64,000 nt of DNA from Sipunculus nudus (Eukaryota; Annelida; Sipuncula; Golfingiida; Sipunculidae): the NCBI GenBank assembly GCA_026874595.1, contig CM049306.1, positions 101,879,142-101,943,141 of the forward strand, in the 5' to 3' direction. Positions 62,736 through 64,000 of the stretch are shown piece after piece. The stretch's first letter is position 1. Each line of letters starts with the position of its first letter. The notes below the pieces were generated by a model that was not told the origin of the DNA, did no database searches, and saw only the letters and a program-made list of their open reading frames with translations. The translations under genes were made by a program, and so were the position numbers.

Positions 62736-64000
62736 TAGCGAACCTGTGAGCTTATGTGATGGCGCGGCTTCGTCCATCCTCCTTCCAAGGTTAGCTGTCC
62801 GCCCTCCATGGCAGTAAGTCAGAAACCGTCAGAGCAAGCGGCTCCAAATTACATGTAAGAATTAGTCACAAGTGAAACTTGGCGCCCTAGAGCTTGCAGA
62901 GGTATCTGCATTTATTCAGATTTATAGAGAAAAAGCTTAAAAACCTTTAAAAAATCTTCTTCTCTGAAACTGTCCAGCCAAATTGTCCAAAATTTCACAG
63001 AAATGATCCCTGGAACAATCTCTCTCAAGTTTGTGTGAATGGTTCCAGTTCGGTGATTTACAATTACAATCTCAGAAACAGCTGGAGCTATCATCATCAA
63101 ATTTTATGTTAATGTTGGTCATTTGAGTCATATCAGAAATTGAGGTATTGGTGGCACCACCTGCATTGGTCTTTTTGTACATGGGTCAACGATGCCCGAA
63201 GCATACAGAGGGCTACAAAAAACTTCTTCTCTTAATGCGTTACGTCAAATTGTTTAATATTGCGAAGAAATGCTCCTAGGGTAGTGTTTTCTGAAGTTTG
63301 TTCAAAGGTCTCTGTTCAGTGACTTTTGGCTGAGTTATGGGAAGCGGAATATAGTCAAATGTTATAGCAGCCCATTTCTGCTCAGTGGCTTCAAAGATCT
63401 TCTTCTAAAAAACCACAGGGTCAAAGTCTTTAATGTCACACATGAATGATCCTTAGATGTTGACAATTCAAATTTATCCAAATGGTTTTGATTCAGTAAT
63501 TTTCTTAGGCTTTATACAGGAAAAGTTAAAAAAGATATAAAAATCTGCTCTGAAACTGTCCAGCCAAAATGTCCAATATTTCACAGAAATGATCCCTGGA
63601 ACAATCTTTGTTAAGTTTGTTCGAATAGTTCCAGTTCGGAGATTTTTGGCCGAGTTTCAGGAGGTTGAACTTAGGCATCTATCCAAAAAAGCATACTAAA
63701 ATTAAAATCTCAGAAATGGCTAGAGCTGTCATCACCAAATTTTATGCCAAATTTTGTCATTTGAGTCAAATCTGAAATTGTGGTATTGGTGGCTCAACCT
63801 ACATTGATCTGCAAAAATGTAATTTGAGACTCTTCTAGCTTATACACTGTTTTATGATGAAACTGTTAAGCTGATTGGTTTAAACTTTACAAGAATTATT
63901 CTATGGTAGGGTTCTGCCAGTTTTATAAGAATAGGTTGGGTAAATGCAGCTTTATAAAAGCAGTGTGGCCAATTGAAAAAGGCTTTCTGTGTTTGAAAAC
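62736..64000 (+). mobile_element. B5: family B element, runs off the window
   Basis: The 5' end is TAGCGAACCTGTGAGCTTAT with a CGTCCATCCTCC tract, then interior units as in B1, B2 and B4 (GTCCAGCCAAATTGTCC, GGTGGCACCACCTGCATTGG). At 63500 a second left-type unit begins, so the tandem structure is repeated. The 3' end is outside the window. Confidence 0.8.

Overview
The window is AT-rich eukaryotic nuclear DNA. Its genes are split by introns, it has almost no long open frames, and it is dominated by dispersed repeats. The SMIM8-type gene, the tRNA-headed SINEs and many copies of pearl/HINE-like repeats with GTCCGTC tracts suggest a marine bivalve mollusc; I cannot name the species.

Only two protein-coding units are secure. 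(1) A host gene on the + strand, SMIM8 (small integral membrane protein 8). Its two coding exons lie at 11636-11818 and 14073-14231, are joined in phase 0, and give a 113-residue product with one membrane span. (2) A pogo/Tigger-like (DDE_1) transposase on the - strand. Its three exons (60351-59974, 59599-59225, 58915-58262) join in phase 0 to a 468-residue protein with no stops and all three catalytic aspartates. It sits in a 3.4 kb element (57498-60916) with visible terminal inverted repeats and a TA target duplication. Weaker candidates are a CpG-rich first exon at 29503-29632 with an upstream duplicated 53-bp module, a possible 48-bp next exon at 30685, and two phase-compatible exons at 55466-55532 and 57234-57290 (or to the stop at 57361).

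The rest is largely a nest of non-autonomous transposable elements. Four families (called A, B, F and G here) share one layout: a 5' end T/TAG followed by a 7-11 bp motif; a GTCCGTC-rich tract; tandem internal units, often with the palindrome GGTGGCGCCACC; the inverted copy of the 5' motif near the 3' end; a short 3' hairpin in A, B and F (none clear in G); and a terminus CTTG or CTAG next to T's. This is the Helentron/HINE (pearl-like) plan, and no Rep/helicase gene is present. Empty sites for A and F insertions exist elsewhere in the window, which fixes the ends.

Layout: 1-5180, unassigned sequence with GA-rich and 47-bp tandem repeats. 5181-9624, TIR element D1 with 8-bp target duplication, holding A1 (which holds F1) and TTAA-flanked element C1. 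11613-15310, SMIM8 with A2 in its intron. 15310-16121, two SINEs and the short G element. 16894-18546, A3. 18815-23820, D2 holding A4 holding B1. 24915-28150, GC-rich repeats, a palindrome-rich tandem block, a CRE-bearing foldback and a GC-rich MITE. 29297-30732, possible gene start. 33661-33995, palindromic tandem array. 39779-40282, C2. 41944-43908, B2 and B3. 45571-48125, A5. 51761-55205, B4 carrying an 847-bp hAT-type MITE. 55466-57361, candidate exons and a 42-bp minisatellite. 57498-60916, the pogo-like transposon. 62736 to the end, B5.
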